From: Klebsiella electrica
Lineage (GTDB): Bacteria; Pseudomonadota; Gammaproteobacteria; Enterobacterales; Enterobacteriaceae
Direction: 5' to 3'
Assembly: GCF_006711645.1 (NCBI RefSeq)
Contig: NZ_CP041247.1
Coordinates: 682,001 to 746,000, forward strand
Length of the DNA: 64,000 nucleotides
Of the stretch, positions 17,231 through 26,010 are shown one piece after another (positions within the stretch are counted from its first letter, which is position 1; every line of letters begins with the position of its first letter). The position numbers and the translations under genes were made by a program. The notes below the pieces were generated by a model. It saw nothing but the letters and a program-made list of their open reading frames with translations. It did no database searches and was not told the DNA's origin.

Positions 17231-17858
17231 TATGTTTAGCTCCCATGTTATCAAAAGCATTTTTTAAGTAAGCAATGTAACGATGAATTCCTTCTCTTGT
17301 GGTCTGACTGCGTTCTTGAGGAAATAAATGCGATATTGCTTCTTTTGTAAAATTATTATCGGGGGTAGATATATCTACACCAAGCCCATCGGAAACTATT
17401 TTATAGTGTATTTCAAAATTATTTATTTCGTGTATCTGTATTTTTGATAAATATGTTAAAGATCTGAAGAATTCACGCAAAAAGATTGAGTAGTTTTCAA
17501 GAATTGTATCGTCATTTATTTCTTCGGTTATATCTAACCCTTCCTTTGTTATTCTATAATTCCCTTTAAGCCAAAAACCATGTTCATCTTTTATCGCAAC
17601 TACACTTTGTGACTCAACAAGTTGTTGGGCCACCAATATCCCAATATCAAGCTGAGCTCTTGGAAAATAAGGGCCTCGTCTGTGCTTTAATGTATAATGG
17701 TTAGGCATTTTCACATCAGAAACAGGGGACAATACATTTGCAAGATATATAAGTTTATGCAGCATATCCATGGCTATAGGATATATTCCATTTCTTTCAG
17801 CGGCCTCAAAAAATAAAAGTAACCATCCCCTTGACGAAAGTTCAATGTTATCTTTCAT
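17220..17858 (-). CDS. ABC-3C-like middle component
   Basis: 212 residues. The N-terminal half looks like the winged-helix 'middle component' proteins of ABC-three-component (ABC-3C) systems: a helical start (HKLIYLANVLSP), then KHRRGPYFPRAQLDIGILVA and a wing NYRITKEGLDI. The C-terminal half is unrecognised. ATG 17858 is chosen because GAGGA lies about 8 bases upstream and the start overlaps the ATPase stop by 11 bases (ATGAAAGATAA); an in-frame ATG at 17873 is possible. It probably links the ATPase to the nuclease encoded immediately downstream. Confidence 0.7.
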   Translation of the reverse strand: MKDNIELSSRGWLLLFFEAAERNGIYPIAMDMLHKLIYLANVLSPVSDVKMPNHYTLKHRRGPYFPRAQLDIGILVAQQLVESQSVVAIKDEHGFWLKGNYRITKEGLDITEEINDDTILENYSIFLREFFRSLTYLSKIQIHEINNFEIHYKIVSDGLGVDISTPDNNFTKEAISHLFPQERSQTTREGIHRYIAYLKNAFDNMGAKHNEN

Positions 17859-19944
17859 CTGCGATATCCTCATAGTCCTCAGGGTATACTGCTTTAGAAA
17901 ACATTAAATTATACTCATTCCAATTATTTTTTAATGATAAATTTGGAGCCGCAAGATTTAGTAAATTAATAATATGTTTACTTCTATTTTCACGACAGAT
18001 TCCATCTGCTGTTTTTATTGATGTTTCTTGGCCTAATTTATTAAGAATGATATCACTATCAGACTTATCGTATGTGGCAGGTGAAGAAATAGCCCCCAAT
18101 AGAGCTGGAATCATTTCACTTTTATTTAAATTGGTGCTTGCTAAGAAAATGTTTTTCCCATCTTGGGCATTAGCAAACTCTCTGAATAATCTACTTGCTT
18201 CATGTATAAATAAGCTGTCCAAACTAGCTTCTGGTGTTTCCATAACAACCATTGCGGGTGATTGGTTTTCCGCACTAATAACATCAATCAGAGATAATCG
18301 AAATGCTAAGTCTATGAATTCCTTCTGAGATTCCGATACAGAGTCGGCAGTCTCTCTCTTTGATGGCTCTCTATCAAAAACACCAGATGTCATTAATACC
18401 TTAAAACATGGGAAATCAATTGCGGAAATTCCTTGGCCAATTTTTCTTGATTGGGTTTCATAACGGATAAAAACTCTTTCTGCTAATAGATTCTTGCTGT
18501 AATATTTAAACCTCTGCTCAAGCAGTTTCATTTTCACATTTAGTTTTTCATTATTAATTGTTAAAATGTTTAAATACTTTGCATTTGCTTCGTTTCGTAT
18601 ATTATTTTGCTCACGGAGTTCTATTTCTCTAAAATCTATTATGCGTTGGAGTTCCTGTTTTTCAGTTTCGTCTAGGGGCATGTTTTTTTCAAGATTTTTA
18701 ACTCTGTTTTGAGATGCTTTCAATTCTAGCATTGAGTCTCTAAGTATGTTTTCAATTACATACACACCTTCTTTTAATTCTTCAATAATAGTTGTTTTAG
18801 AAGATATAGAATCTTCTAATATATCCATTTTTGCATATAAAATTTTAAGTTCATTATTTAAATGCTCAATGGAGTGATCATTTTTTTCTTTACCTTCTAT
18901 TTGTGAATTACAAATAGGGCATCGCTTATCTAAAGAAAACTTTTTACGAAAATAATCAGGGCTGGCACTTTCGTTCCCACATGCCAGGCATCCGGCTCCA
19001 GAATTTAAGCTCTTTAGTATATACTCTAATGTCGCATCGTTATCTGGTAGGTAATGTCCATATATTAAATGCTGGTTGTAGTCTATTGCATATTTTAATT
19101 CATCTAGATCTCTGGAATAAGTCGCCTTTGCTAATCTTTCATCTTCCAATATGTTTTTTTGATTGATGTAATTATCTTGTGATTCTTTAAAGGCCTCTTC
19201 TAGAGCTGATAGTTTTGTTTTCTCCAATATATATGTGGCCCTATTTTTCTCTGATTCAGCATCGCTTTTTTCTTTTAATCTATCTCTAATTGTTGTTAAC
19301 GAGGCATTTAAATTCCTGTATTTGCTATCTGCTTTTTGAGCGATATCATATTGTTTTACAGCTTCTCTAGATGATTCTGCGTCAAAAAATAAAATACGCA
19401 TCATTTCAAATTGAGCTCGATTATCCCAAATAAGCTCTGTCCTATCTTCTAAGAAGAATAGCAAGTATTTAATTATATAATAAAAATCTACATAATCGGC
19501 TGCCCCGGAAAGTTCGATAATTTGTCTTTCATATTCATCCTGTGATGCTTCTAAAATAACCCCATTTTTAGATAACCCAACTACTTCAAGATTAGATAGT
19601 TTCCTTTCAATCTCGAGGATATTATCGCCAAATGATACTTTACATTTAATGAAAGAATTAATTGCTCCATCTTTAACTCGATTACGGAAGAATGAATTTT
19701 TTCTCCATTGTGCCAATGTATGGCCGGTACTTCCCAGAAGTGCCGTATCGCTTTTGGGGATATCTTTGGGACCTACTAAGAGTCTAAATAACGCACTTAG
19801 TAATGTTGTTTTTCCTAATCCATTTACACCAATAATTAAGTGAATGCCACCATTAAGCTCATGAGATATACCATCATTATTCTCATTTTTATATATCTGA
19901 AACCCTTTTATATCAATACTGCGTATTACAGGGAAACAAATCAT
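17848..19944 (-). CDS. SMC/Rad50-like ABC ATPase with four-cysteine hook
   Basis: 698-residue ATPase. Walker A GVNGLGKTT is at about 39-47. Long coiled-coil segments (about 200-290 and 355-480) flank a four-cysteine motif C319-x2-C322 ... C342-x2-C345 (CLAC/CPIC), as in zinc-hook proteins. A signature-like SESQKEFIDLAFRL is at about 537-550, and Walker B AMVVMETPEASLD at about 564-576 carries Glu in the expected catalytic position. It follows the methyltransferase by 15 bases and is coupled to the middle component. It is probably the DNA-sensing or translocating motor of the system. Confidence 0.85.
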   Translation of the reverse strand: MICFPVIRSIDIKGFQIYKNENNDGISHELNGGIHLIIGVNGLGKTTLLSALFRLLVGPKDIPKSDTALLGSTGHTLAQWRKNSFFRNRVKDGAINSFIKCKVSFGDNILEIERKLSNLEVVGLSKNGVILEASQDEYERQIIELSGAADYVDFYYIIKYLLFFLEDRTELIWDNRAQFEMMRILFFDAESSREAVKQYDIAQKADSKYRNLNASLTTIRDRLKEKSDAESEKNRATYILEKTKLSALEEAFKESQDNYINQKNILEDERLAKATYSRDLDELKYAIDYNQHLIYGHYLPDNDATLEYILKSLNSGAGCLACGNESASPDYFRKKFSLDKRCPICNSQIEGKEKNDHSIEHLNNELKILYAKMDILEDSISSKTTIIEELKEGVYVIENILRDSMLELKASQNRVKNLEKNMPLDETEKQELQRIIDFREIELREQNNIRNEANAKYLNILTINNEKLNVKMKLLEQRFKYYSKNLLAERVFIRYETQSRKIGQGISAIDFPCFKVLMTSGVFDREPSKRETADSVSESQKEFIDLAFRLSLIDVISAENQSPAMVVMETPEASLDSLFIHEASRLFREFANAQDGKNIFLASTNLNKSEMIPALLGAISSPATYDKSDSDIILNKLGQETSIKTADGICRENRSKHIINLLNLAAPNLSLKNNWNEYNLMFSKAVYPEDYEDIADER

Positions 19945-19959
19945 GATATTGTCCTTTAA

Positions 19960-21237
19960 TTATTTTTTTTCCAAAAATATAGCGGTCTCACTTAGATTTT
20001 TAGCCCATCCCTGCTGAGCACTGGATTTCATTATTCTAATTTCCTGTAGATCTTTGATAGTAAATCCAATTTCCTTTGCAAGCTCACAGGTTATTTTTGT
20101 TGTGTCTATTTTTATATCTGAATATCTACTGTCACCAATTACAATCACTGCCATTCCGTTATTCTCAAGAACGCGCATAGATTCTGTCATTATTACATTT
20201 ATGTCATGAAAATAATAACTAATCATGTCGGGTATATTTTTGTTCCAAAGTTCTTTTCGCTTCCCATCTAATTTATCTAATGTCTCAGATAGCGTTGGTG
20301 AAATTGGTTGCGGTGAAGAAAACATTTTTATTTGAACATGAGAACGTAACGTGTTGGATCTTAATTTTTTATTATCTTCCGAATCATTTAAATAACCTAA
20401 GGCCCAAAGTTCAACATTATATATGTCAGTGTAATCAAACGTATTAGGATATGGCGGTGAAAATAATACCAAGTCACTGGTTTCCACTTCTGATATTAAC
20501 TTCCTAGAGTCCCCTCTAAAAAGTCTATATTCTTCCGATTTTGTTTTTGAATAACGAACTATATCAAAAATAGCATCGTCAACTTTCTGGCGTAGTGCTG
20601 CATCAAAAGAATCTGTAGAGTATGTTAAAGACTGCCAATTTTTTCTATACCGCCTACCTTTACCATTTATTAGTACATTGCTAAAAGGGATAAGAATTGC
20701 TCCCAAAAGAACTTTTAACAAATTTTTATTTTCATTTTTTTCTATTTTTTCAAATGATTCTCTATATTGCGCGATTCTATAAATTATTTCTTTATTAAAG
20801 ACCCACCTAAATTCTTCATTATTATGATAAAGTGTTTTTGGCGCGTTTTTATAAAGCAGAGCCAGGTTTGGGGTTTGAGTATCAACGATTTTCATAACAT
20901 ATGACCAATCGTCAATTAAGCTTTCGCTATTATAGCTAGTGAGCTTACTTTCGATCAAATCAGCAAGAAAGGGGTTGACCTCGATTGTTGTTGGCTTAAT
21001 CCCCATGAGCTGAGATGTAAGTGCTGTTGTACCTGAACCACCGAAGGGGTCCAAAATATTTTTTACCTCGATAGAGGATCTTTGGATAACATCATGTACA
21101 AATTTGGGCGAAAATGCCTCTTTAAATTTGAACCATCTTTGGAACGGAACATTTCCTACACCTTGCGCAGTGCTTAACGGGGCAGATAGATCCTGCCATT
21201 GTAGTAGACTATCTACGCCATTCTTGTATCCACGCAT
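19960..21237 (-). CDS. DNA methyltransferase (amino-methylating, SPPY type)
   Basis: 425 residues. The SAM-binding motif I is DPFGGSGTT (about 63-71). The catalytic motif IV is SPPYPN (about 260-265), which marks amino-group (N4-cytosine or N6-adenine) methylation; Ser in the first place favours N4-cytosine. About 190 residues separate motif I from motif IV, and this insert could carry target recognition. It is the first gene of a four-gene minus-strand operon with the ATPase, the middle component and the nuclease. Its role is presumably to mark self DNA. Confidence 0.88.
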   Translation of the reverse strand: MRGYKNGVDSLLQWQDLSAPLSTAQGVGNVPFQRWFKFKEAFSPKFVHDVIQRSSIEVKNILDPFGGSGTTALTSQLMGIKPTTIEVNPFLADLIESKLTSYNSESLIDDWSYVMKIVDTQTPNLALLYKNAPKTLYHNNEEFRWVFNKEIIYRIAQYRESFEKIEKNENKNLLKVLLGAILIPFSNVLINGKGRRYRKNWQSLTYSTDSFDAALRQKVDDAIFDIVRYSKTKSEEYRLFRGDSRKLISEVETSDLVLFSPPYPNTFDYTDIYNVELWALGYLNDSEDNKKLRSNTLRSHVQIKMFSSPQPISPTLSETLDKLDGKRKELWNKNIPDMISYYFHDINVIMTESMRVLENNGMAVIVIGDSRYSDIKIDTTKITCELAKEIGFTIKDLQEIRIMKSSAQQGWAKNLSETAIFLEKK

Positions 21238-21815
21238 CCATTAAATCTCTATAAAACAATTAGTTATATTTATTTTGGTGCGTTTATGATACACCACCAC
21301 TCGTATATCATGAATTATTAACTAATAGAAATGTATGTCAACAGCGGGATGAGTTTTTGTAGATACTGGTTATTTATATTTTAGTGGATGTGTAATATTA
21401 ATTCATTGAAATTATTGAGGTTTATTGTTTCATGAGTTTTCACTTTATGTACTAACAAATTTGGGGGTTGTAAGGATAACTATTTTAGTTGCGCGTACTT
21501 GGACCCTTCCGAATATCGGTGCCAAGATAAAAAGAGACTCCTGCCCAAACGTCTACATCTGAACGCTGTTTCACCAAACTTCATTTCACCGCTGCGGAGC
21601 AAGGGGCGCTAAGTCCAGCTATGCAGGGGCAGATTTTTTCTCCCGTGTGTTTCCCGTTCTCCGTATTCGCTTCCGGTTAATCGTTTCCCGGCACAACCCG
21701 TCCCGCAAGGGTAAATGGCACGCATTCTGCGCCCTTGCGGGCCAGAACGACGCCGGGAAAGCGAACCGTCAGGCGATACGAAGACGAAAATCACACCACT
21801 GACGGAGAAAAAACC
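21238..21815. promoter_or_regulatory. Spacer between methyltransferase and ardC-like gene
   Basis: About 580 bases. The left part (to about 21470) is AT-rich and should hold the promoter of the minus-strand methyltransferase operon. The right part becomes GC-rich and plasmid-like and holds an inverted repeat (21702-21741) upstream of the antirestriction gene. I see no gene. Confidence 0.45.
21702..21741 (+). promoter_or_regulatory. Inverted repeat upstream of the ardC-like gene
   Basis: Ten-base perfect arms CCCGCAAGGG (21702-21711) and CCCTTGCGGG (21732-21741) with a 20-base loop, about 75 bases before the ardC start. In plasmid leading regions, folded single-strand promoters of this sort drive early antirestriction genes; that role here is inference. 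Confidence 0.5.
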
Positions 21816-22760
21816 ATGACAATTTCCCTGCATACCCAGACCAGCGCCCCTAACACCGCAGCGGCGACCAGCGTATCCCCGCTGGACCCGTCAGGCTCCT
21901 CAAAAACGAAATGGTCTAAAACCAAAACCGACATTTATCAGACCGTCACCGATAGCATCATTAGCGCACTGGAAGCAGGCGTTAAGCCCTGGACGTGTCC
22001 GTGGCAGCGCGTACCGGGCATGTCCGGTTTACCTTCCAACTACGCCACCGGCGCGGCTTACAGCGGGATGAATATCATGTTGCTGTGGTGCAGTGCGTCA
22101 GAACAGGGATTCAGTGATTCACGCTGGATGACCTATAAACAGGCTCAGGCAGAGGGCGGGCAGGTTCGCAAAGGTGAGCATGGCACGACCGCTATTTTCT
22201 ATACCACACTGGAGAAGGAGAACGACGCCGGAGAAATCGATCATATCCCGATGCTGAAAACCTTCACTGTGTTTAACGTTCAGCAAATTGACGGTCTTTC
22301 CCTGACTACTGAGGCAGTGAGTCCCGCTGAAACGTTCGAGCCGTTGCCGCAGGCTGAAAATCTTTTCCAGAGTAGCGGCGTAAACATCATAGAGAAAGGA
22401 CAAAACGCCTTTTTCAGGCCCTCAACCGATGAGGTCTGGCTGCCGGAGCGTCAGCTTTTTTCCGATGCCGCTAATTTCTACGCCACCGGCCTGCATGAGC
22501 TGGTGCACTGGAGCGGTGGTAAAACACGTCTTGACCGTGAAATGAAAGGAAGATTCGGTAGTGAGGATTATGCATTTGAGGAGCTGATCGCCGAGCTGGG
22601 AAGCGCGTTCCTGATGGCGGATCTGGGAATTGTCGGAGAGGTTCAGCACGAAAGCTATATTGCTTCCTGGCTGAAAGCACTGAAAAACGACAAGCGCTAT
22701 ATTTTCAAAGCCGCCAGCGCAGCATCGAAGGCGCATCGTTATCTGATGGATAAGGTTTGA
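21816..22760 (+). CDS. ardC: ArdC-type antirestriction protein
   Basis: 314 residues, the length of the ArdC family. The N-terminal ssDNA-binding domain (KTDIYQTVTDSIISALEAGVKPW, i.e. after residue 35) is followed by a zincin-like metalloprotease domain with an intact HELVH motif (LHELVHWSGG) and a downstream Glu (FEELIAELGSAFLM). ArdC proteins are carried by conjugative elements and protect incoming DNA from restriction. ATG 21816 is chosen over the upstream in-frame start because GGAG lies 9 bases ahead. Its GC content is like a plasmid or backbone gene, unlike the AT-rich defence operon beside it. Confidence 0.85.
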   Translation: MTISLHTQTSAPNTAAATSVSPLDPSGSSKTKWSKTKTDIYQTVTDSIISALEAGVKPWTCPWQRVPGMSGLPSNYATGAAYSGMNIMLLWCSASEQGFSDSRWMTYKQAQAEGGQVRKGEHGTTAIFYTTLEKENDAGEIDHIPMLKTFTVFNVQQIDGLSLTTEAVSPAETFEPLPQAENLFQSSGVNIIEKGQNAFFRPSTDEVWLPERQLFSDAANFYATGLHELVHWSGGKTRLDREMKGRFGSEDYAFEELIAELGSAFLMADLGIVGEVQHESYIASWLKALKNDKRYIFKAASAASKAHRYLMDKV

Positions 22761-22839
22761 GTTGAAGAACGGGAAGCCGCAAAGGAATGCGGCTTTAACC
22801 TTATATTGGGGTAGGCAGAGTAACAGGGGGAGCAATTTC

Positions 22840-22882
22840 CCTGCGAATTTTCCGGGCATCGGGTGCCCGGAAAATTCGCAGG
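22840..22882. repeat. 19-bp perfect inverted repeat after ardC
   Basis: Arms of 19 bases (starting CCTGCGAATTTTCC, and its exact complement ending GGAAAATTCGCAGG) flank a 5-base loop. A second stem (GGGCGGC-AAAGA-GCCCGCC) follows at 22897-22915. There is no T-tract, so a terminator, a transfer-origin hairpin or a recombination site are all possible. Confidence 0.7.
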
Positions 22883-23079
22883 CTGCGGGTGCGGGCGGCA
22901 AAGAGCCCGCCCATCCCGCAAACGACATTTTATACCGGTGATTACTGTTGATAACGGAACAGGTATAACGACCCATTGTTAAATGTGAAAGACTGCAACG
23001 GTAGCAGGACCTGTTTTTGGTGCTATGATAAGTGCATCGGGCCGTGCAATTTGCACGTATTCATTGCGGGAGAGAAACC

Positions 23080-23316
23080 ATGACAGCGAAACAACGCAGC
23101 ACACAGAGTGTGACCATGACGGTAGAGCGAGCCTTACTGAGCCGGGCGCGTGAGGCAGGCATTAACCTCAGTGCGACCCTGACAACCGCCCTCGATGCGG
23201 AGCTTCGCCACTATGAAGCGAAAAAATGGCAGGAAGAGAACAGGGAGGCCATCGACGCATTAAACCGTTTTCATGATGAACATGGCTGTTTCAGTGATGA
23301 ATATAGGACATTTTAA
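23080..23316 (+). CDS. ccdA: CcdA-type antitoxin (copy 2)
   Basis: 78 residues, same family and layout as the gene at 11172: N-terminal DNA-binding part (KQRSTQSVTMTVERALL) and acidic toxin-binding tail (FSDEYRTF). The five differences from copy 1 are Thr2, Ser21, Thr36, Tyr44 and Asp59. The upstream box TATGAT replaces the TATAAT of copy 1. It follows the ardC-like gene by about 320 bases, a setting typical of conjugative-element DNA. Confidence 0.9.
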   Translation: MTAKQRSTQSVTMTVERALLSRAREAGINLSATLTTALDAELRHYEAKKWQEENREAIDALNRFHDEHGCFSDEYRTF

Positions 23317-23318
23317 CC

Positions 23319-23639
23319 ATGCAGTTCACCGTATACGGGAATACCGGTAAAAGCGCCGTTTACCCACTGTTGCTTGATGTCACAAGCGATATTATTGGAC
23401 AACTGAACCGCCGGATCGTGATCCCGTTGCTGCCTGTTGACAGATATCCGGCAGGCCGCCGCCCGGATCGCCTTGTCCCCGTGGTCAGACTGACGGACGG
23501 CCAGGAATACGCTGTCATGACTCACGAACTGGCGAGTGTCCCTGTCCGGGCGCTGGGGGTGATGTTCTGTGATGCTTCGCAGTACCGCACTCAGGTAAAG
23601 GCCGCTATAGATTTCCTCATCGACGGCATTTGGTCGTGA
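23319..23639 (+). CDS. ccdB: CcdB-type gyrase-poisoning toxin (copy 2)
   Basis: 106 residues. It matches copy 1 along the whole length with about 12 substitutions (for example Arg47, Val55, Arg57, Val81-Met82) and two extra C-terminal residues (Trp-Ser) after Gly-Ile. In F-plasmid CcdB the last residues are needed for gyrase poisoning, so the extension could alter activity; this is inference. It is coupled to ccdA with a two-base gap. Confidence 0.88.
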   Translation: MQFTVYGNTGKSAVYPLLLDVTSDIIGQLNRRIVIPLLPVDRYPAGRRPDRLVPVVRLTDGQEYAVMTHELASVPVRALGVMFCDASQYRTQVKAAIDFLIDGIWS

Positions 23640-23855
23640 CTGCCGGGAGCCTGTGCCAGTTCGTCTATCGTGCGGAAGAGAAAGATTTCACGTTTTTCTG
23701 CGCCGAACGGTATAGATACATTGTTCCATATCACTGTTCCGAAACTGTCAACCAGTCTGATTAACGACGCTTTGGTTTTTCGTTTGCGTAGTAATCAGAC
23801 TGTATGATAAAAAATCCAGTCAGTTTAAGCTGGTAACGTATCGACTATAGAATCG

Positions 23856-24197
23856 TTAGTGGACAGAAACCTCTGTCACTTTGAAACTGTCGGGTTTGAG
23901 AGCAATGCTGTTATATACTGCGGATATTTTCCAGGTTTGCCCTGGTTCGATATGGTTGACCATGTCCACCGCCTGTCCAATAATTTGTCCGTTTTGGAGC
24001 AGATTGAACTTAATAATCACCATATCGATTTCATGATTGCTCTTATTGGTACCTGTTCCGGTTATATTCTTCAGGCCGTTTGGTGTGTCAGCGAGCTGAA
24101 GACTGGTGAGTTCAACATCTTTACTTATATTTTCTGCAAATACGGCCCCTGAAAACCCGGCGAAAAGGATAGAAATTATAGCGATTTTTCTTAACAT
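23856..24197 (-). CDS. Secreted FxLYD-like domain protein
   Basis: 113 residues. A cleavable signal peptide is clear (MLRKIAIISILFAGFSGAVFA, cut after AVFA). The mature domain of about 90 residues has the beta-sandwich pattern of FxLYD proteins (GTGTNKSNHEIDMVIIKFNLL..., then IEPGQTWKIS). It is likely periplasmic or exported with unknown partner. It is isolated, on the opposite strand to ccdAB, and has island-like AT content. Confidence 0.7.
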   Translation of the reverse strand: MLRKIAIISILFAGFSGAVFAENISKDVELTSLQLADTPNGLKNITGTGTNKSNHEIDMVIIKFNLLQNGQIIGQAVDMVNHIEPGQTWKISAVYNSIALKPDSFKVTEVSVH

Positions 24198-24570
24198 TTA
24201 TTAATCTCCATGAGCAAGAACAATATTACTGTATAATGGAAGTGTTTATTTGTTAATGACTGTTTTGTATTATATCCAAAAAGAAGTTGTCGTTTTATGA
24301 GGTGGGAACTCTAATTTATCTGATGGTTGATTTGATCTTTCCCCATTGCAAAGATATCCTAGAGTATGCTCATAAAGGGATAACTCATGCTTCTGTACAA
24401 TTGGATTGAACACACAAATGATTTATATGCTATGAGATTTTTTGTTGTCCACAGGTTTTGGGATATGTAAGATTTGAAACCTGTGCTCATCCCGTTGCGA
24501 AAAATATAAATATGATTTTTTTGAAAAATTCAACTCCTCTGATTTGAATAAATTTATTTAATCTACTTTG
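24198..24570. other. AT-rich intergenic region
   Basis: About 370 bases between the FxLYD gene and the end of the biosynthetic cluster. Nothing recognisable beyond AT-rich promoter-like DNA for the FxLYD gene. Confidence 0.4.
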
Positions 24571-25233
24571 TCACAAATGACCGCTACTCTGAGAATACAA
24601 TATTGGCCAGCCTTGTCTTTCAGCTTCGGCTATTAGTTCGGGGGATGGATTGACAGCACAGGGATGACCAACCAACTGTAACAGCTCAATATCAGAAATA
24701 TGATCACCATAAGCATAGCATTCTGCAAGCTGTTGATCATGATTTTGAGCGTAATGTCGGGCATATACGGCTTTATGATAACCAATGGAAACCTTAGTTA
24801 GCTCACCTGTATAGAAACCATTTGATACGATTGGTTCGGAGCATATCGAGTTTTTTACTTCCAACGCCTCCATTGCAGGGTGGATAATATCTGTCATTGC
24901 CCCGGAAACGAACACTACATCGTCATTTCGAGACTGATGGTATTTGATTTTTTTTACAACCTCAGAGTTGAAATTATAACATCCTTTATTGAATGATTTT
25001 TTAGCTAACATTCTAATCTGGAATTGTTCTTCACCTTTAAAGAGTGAATAATAATATCGGTTAATATCCTCGCGATCCTGCCCTGCGTTACTGAGTTCAT
25101 GAATTTTTTTCATTATTTGAGATAACGATAATCCACATTTTAACTGAAAGTGTTCGGAATATTCCCGCAGGAATACGAACATGCTTTTTCCCGTTATAAC
25201 GGTTTCATCAAAGTCAAAAAAAGCAATACTCAT
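24571..25233 (-). CDS. HAD-IB family phosphatase
   Basis: 220-residue haloacid-dehalogenase phosphatase of the SerB-like IB group. Motif I DFDET (Asp7 and Asp9), motif II around FVSGAMTD (Ser) and motif III/IV YGDHISDIELL are all present, so it should be active. It is the last gene of the minus-strand cluster, 15 bases after the restored end of the AfsA-type gene. In A-factor biosynthesis a phosphatase removes the phosphate from the butenolide intermediate made by AfsA; a similar role here is inference. Confidence 0.8.
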   Translation of the reverse strand: MSIAFFDFDETVITGKSMFVFLREYSEHFQLKCGLSLSQIMKKIHELSNAGQDREDINRYYYSLFKGEEQFQIRMLAKKSFNKGCYNFNSEVVKKIKYHQSRNDDVVFVSGAMTDIIHPAMEALEVKNSICSEPIVSNGFYTGELTKVSIGYHKAVYARHYAQNHDQQLAECYAYGDHISDIELLQLVGHPCAVNPSPELIAEAERQGWPILYSQSSGHL

Positions 25234-25248
25234 AATTTTAGATTCCGG

Positions 25249-26000
25249 TTAAATACTGACAAGATAGTTTTTATGGCAAAGAGATGCTTGCTCACATTCT
25301 TTTTTAGTTATGTAGTTAAGGTCATATACACAGAAGGTAAAACATACTTCTGCTTTCTTCGTACCTGTCTGTTCAAAACAGACAGTACATTCACATGCAA
25401 ACTTACCATGTGATGAGCTTTTTTCGATAAAACGTTTAAAGTAACAGTTACAGGTAATGGAAATACGAAAGATGAAAACGAAACATTCAGCGATGTTAGT
25501 GTGAAATATTTTTCCGAAATCGTAATTCCTGCCTCCTGGAGTAAGTATTTCTCGGAAGTGGCGATGATAGTTTGTCTTGCCGCTTCAATAAGAACCATTC
25601 CTTGAATATGCTGACCCGTTTGATGATCGCATAATAATTCGGATGAATCTTGCAAAATCAATTTTGCACTGTAATTGTTACTATCTATTCTTTCGGGTGA
25701 GGTGATAAGGATATTTTCTTTTTTGCGTTTATGAACCAGCTTTTGATGATCTCTGTTATTTTGATAATAGAGTTCCTGCAGATTAACTATCTCATTGATT
25801 TTATCAGGGTAATGTTGACGAATGATGCAAATGGTTCGTGATATGTCGTCGAGTTCAACTCCTTGGCCGATGATGATTTTCTTAACATTTTGAATTTCAC
25901 CAGACCAGACAAAACGTTCAAATTCGTTTACGGTCAGTACGTTTTCATTTCTTTCTGCGAAGTCTGTAAACTTCTCACCAACTACAATTAATTTTTCCAT
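25249..26000 (-). pseudogene. AfsA-type hotdog protein, frameshifted near the 3' end
   Basis: The frame from 26000 encodes an N-terminal extension of about 90 residues and then an A-factor biosynthesis hotdog domain: VHKRKKENILIT, and the hallmark DHQTGQHIQGMVLIEAARQ at about 127-145. Near 25380-25395 the frame slips. The frame open to 25308 gives an odd basic tail, whereas the neighbouring frame reads CFEQTGTKKAEVCFTFCVYDL and continues to a stop at 25249, only 15 bases from the HAD gene. A one-base indel is therefore likely. AfsA enzymes condense beta-ketoacyl thioesters with dihydroxyacetone phosphate; substrates here are unknown. Confidence 0.7.
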
Positions 26001-26010
26001 GTATCACCTC

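Larger units (their letters stand above)
22945..23780 (+). repeat. ccdAB repeat unit, copy 2
   Basis: Direct repeat partner of 11040-11870, covering promoter, both genes and 3' flank. It is diverged at many positions, so the two copies are old paralogues and not a recent duplication. Confidence 0.8.

Noticed and set aside
11040..23780. Recent segmental duplication of ccdAB
   Set aside because: The copies differ at many positions in protein and DNA, so they are not a recent duplication.
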